NCBI GenBank assembly: GCA_028714275.1
Contig: JAQTMP010000045.1
Location: forward strand, 1-6,039
DNA: 6,039 nt
Origin: Candidatus Paceibacterota bacterium
GTDB lineage: Bacteria; Patescibacteriota; Minisyncoccia; Phycocordibacterales; CAINVO01
Direction: 5' to 3'
Position numbers and translations under genes: made by a program
The notes under the pieces: generated by a model
Told to the model about the DNA's origin: nothing
The model's input: the letters and a program-made list of their open reading frames with translations, nothing else
Databases searched by the model: none
In this document: one piece after another, positions 1-6,039 of the stretch
Position numbering within the stretch: position 1 is the first letter of the stretch
How the letters are laid out: the number at the start of each line of letters is the position of its first letter

Positions 1-2175
1 CCCGATAGTTTGTAATGAGAGTGATGGATCATACTCTATTTTAGACCAATCCAATTCAATAGTAATATTTTCATTCAGCCCACATTTCCATAACCAAAAG
101 CTGATACTGGCAAAGGCAGACCATGCAGCATTTGAAGATGGTATCTCTTGTATTGGTGAAAAGTTCATAAGCCATTTTTCCAAAATATCAAATTTAAAAT
201 GAGCTATTTCTAAACGTTCTACAATCTCTTTGCATCTTTGTCTTTGATCTTCTGTCATAATCGGAAACTGTAAAATGGATTCCCAAGGGTCTTCCCCTGC
301 TTGCGCTATATTCGCACCAAGAGTTAATACAAAATTTCCTTCTGAAGTATCATGTATCTCTCTTATGTAATCAACTCTTTGTTCAATAAATTCACGAACA
401 GACAACCATATCAAAGCCTGAATAACACCTTCAGCAGATTCCCAAGAATTCGGTTTGAATCCATCTAAGATTTTCAAAAGTTCATAACGTTGCTCGAAAT
501 GCATTAAAAAAGCATACAGCAAAAACAACCCTATATCACGTGGATGTAATAACGGCAATACAACTTGAACTTCTTCAATCCAAGGAACATACCCCTCATC
601 AATTAACAGATGTTTTAGTATTTCTGAGCGAATAGGATGAATAGCCCTTATCCATTGAGCCGAATCGTCCAATCTCAGCATATACTCTGATTCGAGACGT
701 TTCAACGTTTTTTCTGGATTTATTTTGAACTGTTTTACAACCTCTTTAACGCTGAGTCTAGCACCGTAAGACGTGCCGATTGCAACCGCTCGGAGTAAAT
801 TGATTGTTTCATCGCCAGGTAATGTTTCACTAATCAGTTGATTGAGCTGTGCTTGTAATCGTTCCTCTAATCGTCCACCTTGTGTGACTAAATACACAAA
901 CTCAAGTAATGGACCATGTCCGCCAAATTCTTCCCATGCTTCTGTAAAATCAAGATGCCGTTTGACCAATTTGCGTTTAAATAGTACATCAAAAATTTGC
1001 CGTGCTTCTTCGTGATCGAATTGGAGTTCAATTTCATTGAATGAAAATTCCACACCATGAACCTTTGATTGCTTCCAATCTTCTTCTCGCAGTGTAATCA
1101 GAAGTTTGATGTTTTTGTTTTTTGCCAAGGCTTTGATAAGTTCTTCCCATCCAATATCGGAAGCTGAAACATCCATATAAACAATAACCGGCGCATCTAA
1201 TGCCTTAGTATGCTCCAATAGCGCCAATGCACTTTTCAAAGCATCATGACGGTTTTCTACGACCTTGATCTGAAAACGCCAAGTATCTGGATAGTACTCT
1301 TTTAAATATCGAAATGCCAAAGTACTTTTGCCTTGACCAGACACACCATGAATAAATAGTATATTATTTTCTGAAAACAGCCTATGTATTTCCTCTAATT
1401 TTTTCGGACGTATCACGTCAAAATTTGCTTGTATATGAGAAAAACTTGCAGCTTCCCCCTGATAATAATCGTCCTCCAACACTACCGTATCTATTCCATT
1501 TGATATTTCATCTGTCAACGGTTGAATGATCGTAAACCATTGATCGTGATAAGCTTTTCTTGCTGCTAAAAAATTACCAATGTTTATAATTTTTTCATGA
1601 AGCATAGATTGATCGATTTTTTGTTGTGTTTCAGAAGCTTTATATATCCACAGATTTAATAAATCAAGTGCCTTATTCGGGTCTATACCTACGAGAGAAT
1701 CTTTTAACCGATTAACAATCTCATCGACAATTTTTGTTTCAACCACCGACTCAGCATGAATTGAACCAAATAAATGTTCTAATTCTTCTTTTCTGGAGGT
1801 TATTGATTTATCTTCAAATAGCTTTGTAATGACTTGACGGCGTTCGTCTCCATTAGAATTACATGCAAATTGAAGTTCATGTCCTATGGGTCCAAATTTG
1901 ATAATTGATAGTTTTACACCCGGATTAGAAATTTGTCTTTGTATTGAACGCACAAAAAATGAGTTTTTAAAGTTACTCAATACCAAATTTGAATCGCCAC
2001 TTTTCACTTGGATTGCTTCAATTAAATTGTGTCGAGAATCATAAACCGCTAGGTCTTCAGCTCCTTCAGGTTGAAACACATATTTTTCGGGAGAAGTTAA
2101 TATCTTGTGAAGTATATATAGAGCCTGTAAGCGGAACCCTCTGTATGTGTAAGTTGCGTTATCAAGAGATATCAA
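1..2175 (-). CDS. Nuclease-STAND NTPase fusion, NLR/Avs-like defence protein (C-terminus cut by window edge)
   Basis: The frame is open from an in-frame TGA at 2205-2203 to the left edge, giving 725 residues and no stop in the window. There is no ATG near the beginning. TTG at 2175 is chosen because AAAAGG sits 9 bases upstream. Residues 1-150 look like a Cap4/DUF4297-type PD-(D/E)xK nuclease: a GFRLQALYIL helix (13-22), E37, E40-D41, then EAIQVK with Q56 and K58, and FGPIGHEL at 94-101. A linker (about 150-255) leads to a STAND P-loop NTPase. This has Walker A GVSGQGKST (277-285, Lys283), Walker B VIVYMD (Asp335), sensor-like LLITLRE (Arg363) and a GHGPLLEF GxP-type motif (419-426). A winged helix (about 445-525) ends in IHPIRSEIL. 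From 526 on the chain is helical, the start of a probable sensor arm. Family knowledge: in such proteins ligand sensing drives NTPase-dependent oligomerisation and nuclease activation. Acting as a cytoplasmic anti-phage effector is inference, and assignment to a named Avs type is not possible here. Confidence 0.85.
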   Translation of the reverse strand, partial: MISLDNATYTYRGFRLQALYILHKILTSPEKYVFQPEGAEDLAVYDSRHNLIEAIQVKSGDSNLVLSNFKNSFFVRSIQRQISNPGVKLSIIKFGPIGHELQFACNSNGDERRQVITKLFEDKSITSRKEELEHLFGSIHAESVVETKIVDEIVNRLKDSLVGIDPNKALDLLNLWIYKASETQQKIDQSMLHEKIINIGNFLAARKAYHDQWFTIIQPLTDEISNGIDTVVLEDDYYQGEAASFSHIQANFDVIRPKKLEEIHRLFSENNILFIHGVSGQGKSTLAFRYLKEYYPDTWRFQIKVVENRHDALKSALALLEHTKALDAPVIVYMDVSASDIGWEELIKALAKNKNIKLLITLREEDWKQSKVHGVEFSFNEIELQFDHEEARQIFDVLFKRKLVKRHLDFTEAWEEFGGHGPLLEFVYLVTQGGRLEERLQAQLNQLISETLPGDETINLLRAVAIGTSYGARLSVKEVVKQFKINPEKTLKRLESEYMLRLDDSAQWIRAIHPIRSEILKHLLIDEGYVPWIEEVQVVLPLLHPRDIGLFLLYAFLMHFEQRYELLKILDGFKPNSWESAEGVIQALIWLSVREFIEQRVDYIREIHDTSEGNFVLTLGANIAQAGEDPWESILQFPIMTEDQRQRCKEIVERLEIAHFKFDILEKWLMNFSPIQEIPSSNAAWSAFASISFWLWKCGLNENITIELDWSKIEYDPSLSLQTIG

Positions 2176-2184
2176 TATAATTTG

Positions 2185-2190
2185 CCTTTT
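2185..2190 (-). promoter_or_regulatory. Ribosome binding site that decides the TTG start of the nuclease-STAND gene
   Basis: AAAAGG lies 9 bases before TTG at 2175-2173. It sits in the 41-base gap after the 291-residue gene. No ATG or GTG stands between the in-frame stop at 2205-2203 and this TTG. The conserved-looking nuclease helix begins only about 12 residues later, so a later start would cut into the domain. The ATT and ATA codons between the SD and the TTG are less likely starts. Confidence 0.6.
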
Positions 2191-2216
2191 AAAATCTATT
2201 AGTCAAATATGAAACA

Positions 2217-3092
2217 TCAAAAATAGGATAAATTCTTTTTTTTTGAAATAAAAAATAGCTCACCTACAATTTCTTGTAATTCTTTCAAATAATCTTTTCT
2301 CATCAAAAGATCACATCCTTCCAACTTCGCAATATTTGAGTCTTGCCCCACAAAGGAAGCACCATTTCCAATAAGTTCACTTCTCCAGCATCTAAATTCC
2401 AAAACAACATCATTATTACCGTCAATTGCCCTTAAGCCACTATTAGATAAATCTAGTTCCAACCCTAAGTCAAATAATGTAGCACTATTAATCCACAAAA
2501 CATACTTTGGCTCAATCGTATTGGATTTTTTACAAAATCCAATTATTCTCTCTTCTTCTGGATGAAAAAATCTATCTTGCCATATCAATGACGATGGTAT
2601 ATATTCAAAGAAAGGACTTTTGTTTTTTAAAGGAGTCAATCCTTCAAAAACTATTTGCTCCGAATTATTTTTACCATATTGACCCAAAATTAATTCATTC
2701 TCAAATCTTGCAATTCTTACAAAATCACCAACTTCACCTATCTCTATTTGTAAACCTTCATTTATTTCACTAGGTTTTTTTATAGCTGGTCTTTCAATCA
2801 TAGAAACTTTTATCGCTATAAGTGATTCCATATCAAGCTTAAAAGAGATGTCATAATGAAATTCATTTTTATGATTCTGAAAAATATATTTATTAACTTC
2901 TTCAAAAATAATATTTTCTAAATTGATATTTGGAGAAGATATTTGATGAGATCTATTCGCAAAAGATTCAAATATCTCTTTTCTTGTATTAATTTTCTTC
3001 TGTATTATTTCTTTCACTGCTTTAGTCTCAATGCCCAAATACTCTAAATATTGCAGATACTTATTAGTGTTAATTAGTTGTTCATACATCAT
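2217..3092 (-). CDS. Uncharacterised 291-residue accessory protein, coupled to the upstream helical-repeat gene
   Basis: I do not recognise this family. The gene is complete and ends in TGA at 2219-2217. The first ATG (3092) is followed at once by a second (3089). The AGGG at 3099-3096 is 3 bases from the first and 6 from the second, so the second may be the true start (290 residues). There is no signal peptide or membrane segment, so it is probably cytoplasmic. Residues 1-75 are mostly helical and charged. Residues 80-180 look like a beta-rich domain, including a region with IEIGEVGDFVRIARF. The C-terminal part (about 195-275) has the features most likely to be conserved: LWINSATLFDLGLELD (199-214), GLRAID (219-224), LEFRCWR (231-237) and EGCDLLMR (258-265), followed by a helix and a lysine-rich tail. 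No catalytic motif is apparent. It overlaps the end of the large upstream gene by 11 bases, which points to coupled translation and a partner role for that protein. That role is inference. Confidence 0.85.
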   Translation of the reverse strand: MMYEQLINTNKYLQYLEYLGIETKAVKEIIQKKINTRKEIFESFANRSHQISSPNINLENIIFEEVNKYIFQNHKNEFHYDISFKLDMESLIAIKVSMIERPAIKKPSEINEGLQIEIGEVGDFVRIARFENELILGQYGKNNSEQIVFEGLTPLKNKSPFFEYIPSSLIWQDRFFHPEEERIIGFCKKSNTIEPKYVLWINSATLFDLGLELDLSNSGLRAIDGNNDVVLEFRCWRSELIGNGASFVGQDSNIAKLEGCDLLMRKDYLKELQEIVGELFFISKKKNLSYF

Positions 3093-6039
3093 ATACCCTA
3101 GATAAAAATATAATTATACTGTTGTAAATATACTGATTTTCAAGCTGTTGTGCTTTCAAAATATCATCAAGAATTAAAGTGAAAAAATCTCTTTTACTTT
3201 CAACATTCAAAGTCAATATCTCTATTAATCCAGCAATAGATAAATGAGGGAATGAGTGTATGTTTGCAAAAAACCATTTAAATGGTTTTTCCAGCAATTC
3301 TACTTGATAATTTAGAATGTAATTGATTGCGAAAAGTATTTCTCGTTGAACTTCAGAGTCCAAATTAGTAATTTTCGCAAGTAGGATTACAATGGCGAGT
3401 TCATTGTCATTCATTTCATTCAGGTAGTCATTTTCAACATCACTCCAGTCGAATTCATTTGTATCAGGCAATCTATTTTCCAAAAACTCAAATGCAGTCT
3501 TATACATTGATAAAATATCGGTATCCTCTAATCCGGCATATTCAAAAGCTATAATTAAATTTGCCGTAGAATGTCTACCATAAGCTAAATTTGAAAATAC
3601 ATTAAATAAGGTTTCTGCTAATATTTTTAGTGCTATTTCTTTGTTAATTTCTACCGCGTTTTTCAGTGCTTCCATATTCACAAAATTCGAATACCCACCA
3701 TCTTTTGAATAGAGGAATATATTTACAAAAAAAAGTATTTTTGTATCTTCTTGTATTCTAAGATTAACTATGAAATGTCTAAGATTTTCAAAATAGTTTT
3801 CTCCTCTTGGAAATTTTTTTTGAATTAAAGGCATTAAAATAGATTTGCATATTACATCTTGATTCTTTTCTAATAAAAAGAAAAAAATACTATTAAGATC
3901 TTTATCTGTCAATTCATCTTTTCTATCAAAATATGAAACAATTTCATCAATTGTTTTATCTCTTAATGAATAATCATTAATTTCTAATACTTTATTTATT
4001 TGTTCTCGTAAAGTATCATTGAAACGTCTAAAGGCAAGGTTGTTATTTTCTTCTTTCTCCTTGAGCAACATAGATAAATTGAAAAGTTTTTTCAGTACTT
4101 TTAACTTTTGAATTGTATTTGGTTTTAACGATTCACGCGAGTTATTCAAATCTCTTGACAATAGATTAATAAGTGACTGTTTCGCTAGTTGTTCATCGGC
4201 AGCTTTAAGAATCATGATATTGTCAGCCAAATCATTTACATAATCATCATTATTATTCGTTGGGGATAATCTGTATAAAAAATTCAATATAACGGGATCT
4301 ACTTCTTTGCTAAATTGTATATAATCAACAAACATATAATCAAGCTTCCAAAAATTTGTATTGTTTAACAGTTGATCTAATAAATACATTGAAGCAAATC
4401 TATAATCAACTTTCAGAAACTCTTCAAACCATTCGATAGTTAACCACCTTGTGTCTTTACCATCATCAGTGTGTTTCATAACCGCATCAGTTAAATATTT
4501 TAATTTTTTTGCATATTCTTTCGCGACATCCTGATTTATCTGATTTATAGACCTTAAAGGCTCGATGATTTCAGATAAGGTTATGTCTTTGTGAAATGTA
4601 TAGCTTGTTGTTAAATAGACCGCTTTTCCAAGTTCTCTTATAGCATTTTCTTTATCATTTATTTTTGCATAGTAAATTGCTTTTTTTAAAGAATATTCCA
4701 AATGTTCAGAATAATTTTCTTCTTCGGATTGATCAAACCGTTCATAGCTATCGATAATAAAATTGATATTATCTTCATTAACAAACTTCGCTTCAATAAT
4801 AGAAATTGTGTTATATGGAACTTTATTTAAAAAGTTGATTACCTTATGCCAAGCATTTTTTGACTTGATATATTTCAAGCCCTGTTCTATTGTCAAGTTA
4901 ATTAGATTTTTATTTTGATGATTGATGTCTGTGAATCTAGGGGAACCTTTATAAGCGTCTACATCACTTGCTAAAAATTCAAAATTTGCGATTATAGTAT
5001 CTTCAAGCTCTCGATAATTTTTAAATTTATCTTCATTAATATCTAATTCGATAAGAAAATTTCTAATAAAGAATTTTAAAAAGTTAAAAGATAAATTTCT
5101 TGATGGGATCGTTTTTTCAAATTTTCTTAGTTCTTCTGGATTATAAATTGCGTATTCTCGAACTAAATGATAAAACTTATATAAAACGTCCTCTTTTATA
5201 TAGCCACTCAGAAAATCTAGGTTCAATACTTTTAAAACAATATGTCTTTTCTTTCTTGCAAATAATATCCTGTGTTCACACTTTGTTCTTCCGAGAATAT
5301 AATTTATTCTTGCTGCAACAAGCTCCTTACTATCTGATTCCAATTTGCGGTATAGTTCAAGTATATAATCAAACCCAATTTGATTATATACTTCTAAAAT
5401 AAAAATTGGAAAATAGTCTTTAAAATCATTATTTACAGAAAAATCTTGGAATTCTTCATCCAAATCAATCTCTAAAGCTATCAATGAGCTAATATAATAA
5501 TGGTAATTTTCTAATGGAATTTCTTCTTGAAAATAATCTCCGATCAAATCCCAATCAGGGATAAAACCATTTTTTTGAGAGATGTAAAATGCTTTTGCAA
5601 TTATTTCATTTGTGAAATTTGCTACTCCATCAAAAAAAAGCATTTCATTAGCTCTTTCGAAACCATAAATCAATCCAACAGCTTCAAAATATAACTCAAA
5701 TTTTTCTAAGAATATACTGTGATATTCCTCAGATATGGTAGTGTATATCGTCCTATTTAATTCGCTGATGTATATAAATAGTGACCAATCCAATGTCTCT
5801 CTAGCAACAAATAAAAAATTGTCATAATTGATTTTGATTGCACTTTCTGCGAATCCATTTAATAAGCTATGAGTCAAAAAATCTACTGTAGCATACTCTT
5901 TAATCTTTCCGTAGGCTTTTAATTTTATGAAGTATCTTAGTAAGTATCTATAGGATTTTGCATTGGTATAAAATCCTTGTCCTTCCAACCAAGTAACAAT
6001 ATCTTGATATATCTCATTTATATTTGCATTTGCTTCAAG
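3082..6039 (-). CDS. C-terminal part of a giant helical-repeat protein, probable sensor arm of a STAND/NLR-like protein (N-terminus beyond window)
   Basis: The frame is open from the right edge to TGA at 3084-3082, giving 985 residues. A TTG at 5988 could formally serve as a start, but no Shine-Dalgarno precedes it and the frame continues upstream with plausible helical protein, so the gene almost surely begins outside the window. Nearly all of it reads as amphipathic alpha helices. There is no P-loop, nuclease motif, signal peptide or membrane segment in the visible part. Numbering from the edge, a segment at about 447-477 resembles a TPR pair (KKAIYYAKINDKENAIRELG). A striking polar motif with HTDDGKDTRW occupies 523-532, followed by EWFEEFLKVD. 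The last 200 residues resemble HEAT-like repeats. The opening, with a WLEGQGFY..A.SYRYLLRYF pattern, resembles the first helices after the winged helix of STAND proteins. The missing N-terminus may therefore hold an NTPase and an effector domain. It is the first visible gene of the operon and overlaps the 291-residue gene. The STAND assignment is inference from helical architecture and neighbourhood. Confidence 0.75.
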   Translation of the reverse strand, partial: LEANANINEIYQDIVTWLEGQGFYTNAKSYRYLLRYFIKLKAYGKIKEYATVDFLTHSLLNGFAESAIKINYDNFLFVARETLDWSLFIYISELNRTIYTTISEEYHSIFLEKFELYFEAVGLIYGFERANEMLFFDGVANFTNEIIAKAFYISQKNGFIPDWDLIGDYFQEEIPLENYHYYISSLIALEIDLDEEFQDFSVNNDFKDYFPIFILEVYNQIGFDYILELYRKLESDSKELVAARINYILGRTKCEHRILFARKKRHIVLKVLNLDFLSGYIKEDVLYKFYHLVREYAIYNPEELRKFEKTIPSRNLSFNFLKFFIRNFLIELDINEDKFKNYRELEDTIIANFEFLASDVDAYKGSPRFTDINHQNKNLINLTIEQGLKYIKSKNAWHKVINFLNKVPYNTISIIEAKFVNEDNINFIIDSYERFDQSEEENYSEHLEYSLKKAIYYAKINDKENAIRELGKAVYLTTSYTFHKDITLSEIIEPLRSINQINQDVAKEYAKKLKYLTDAVMKHTDDGKDTRWLTIEWFEEFLKVDYRFASMYLLDQLLNNTNFWKLDYMFVDYIQFSKEVDPVILNFLYRLSPTNNNDDYVNDLADNIMILKAADEQLAKQSLINLLSRDLNNSRESLKPNTIQKLKVLKKLFNLSMLLKEKEENNNLAFRRFNDTLREQINKVLEINDYSLRDKTIDEIVSYFDRKDELTDKDLNSIFFFLLEKNQDVICKSILMPLIQKKFPRGENYFENLRHFIVNLRIQEDTKILFFVNIFLYSKDGGYSNFVNMEALKNAVEINKEIALKILAETLFNVFSNLAYGRHSTANLIIAFEYAGLEDTDILSMYKTAFEFLENRLPDTNEFDWSDVENDYLNEMNDNELAIVILLAKITNLDSEVQREILFAINYILNYQVELLEKPFKWFFANIHSFPHLSIAGLIEILTLNVESKRDFFTLILDDILKAQQLENQYIYNSIIIFLSRVYDV
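3096..3099 (-). promoter_or_regulatory. Ribosome binding site for the 291-residue gene, inside the end of the upstream gene
   Basis: AGGG (within TCTAGGG) lies in the last codons of the large upstream gene, just before the overlapping ATGATGTATGA start/stop cluster. Its spacing is 3 bases to the first ATG and 6 to the second, which favours the second as the main start. The stop of the upstream gene falls within the first codons of this gene, so ribosomes finishing the first could restart on the second. Confidence 0.5.

Noticed and set aside
1989..2180. Plus-strand frame of 63 codons opposite the start of the nuclease-STAND gene.
   Set aside because: It lies antisense to the nuclease motifs of the left gene, its product is short and without recognisable features, and the minus-strand frame has clear domain signatures.
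2176..2216. Possible terminator in the gap between the 291-residue gene and the nuclease-STAND gene.
   Set aside because: No GC-rich inverted repeat followed by a T run was found on the minus strand. The gap holds little beyond the ribosome binding site.
2193..2220. Promoter-like pair TTGATG / TAGATT with a 16-base spacer on the minus strand before the nuclease-STAND gene.
   Set aside because: Each box matches the sigma-70 consensus at only four of six positions, and transcription would begin almost on the ribosome binding site. This is expected by chance in AT-rich DNA.
2507..2773. Plus-strand frame of 88 codons inside the 291-residue gene.
   Set aside because: It is antisense to a complete, well-placed gene. 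Its product is rich in Leu, Phe, His and Gln, typical of a shadow of AT-rich coding DNA.
5100..5402. Plus-strand frame of 100 codons inside the large helical-repeat gene.
   Set aside because: It is antisense to a long open frame of consistent helical character. No ribosome binding site or family feature was seen.
5986..5988. TTG as the true start of the large right-hand gene.
   Set aside because: There is no Shine-Dalgarno sequence upstream, and the frame stays open for 17 more codons to the window edge with helical-type protein. The gene most likely starts outside the window.

Overview
This is a bacterial, AT-rich window in which all coding lies on the minus strand, read from right to left. 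Three genes fill almost the whole window. Two of them run off the ends, so only the middle one is complete. No tRNA, rRNA, CRISPR array, transposase, integrase or housekeeping gene is visible. The host cannot be named from this sequence. The low GC content, a TTG start behind a purine-rich ribosome binding site and tight gene packing would fit a low-GC Firmicute, but an AT-rich Gram-negative is not excluded.

In transcription order: (1) 6039-3082 is the C-terminal 985 residues of a very large, almost wholly alpha-helical protein with TPR/HEAT-like repeats. It looks like the sensor arm of a STAND/NLR-like protein, but its N-terminus lies beyond the right edge. (2) 3092-2217 is a complete 291-residue protein of no family I recognise. 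It overlaps gene 1 by 11 bases (tandem ATGATG followed by the upstream TGA). (3) After a 41-base gap, 2175-1 is the N-terminal 725 residues of a nuclease-STAND fusion. It has a Cap4/DUF4297-like PD-(D/E)xK nuclease at the N-terminus, then a P-loop STAND NTPase with clear Walker A, Walker B, sensor and GxP motifs, a winged helix, and the start of a helical C-terminal region cut by the left edge. This gene has no ATG start. Its best start is TTG at 2175.

The most likely reading is a defence-type locus. Gene 3 has the architecture of bacterial NLR-like (Avs-like) anti-phage proteins: nuclease effector, NTPase switch, repeat sensor. Genes 1 and 2 are almost certainly co-transcribed and probably translationally coupled, so they form a large helical-repeat protein with a small dedicated partner. 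Whether gene 3 belongs to the same functional unit is open. It is close and co-directional, but much of it has a visibly higher GC content than genes 1 and 2, which suggests a separate origin. The role in defence is inferred from architecture; nothing here shows phage specificity.
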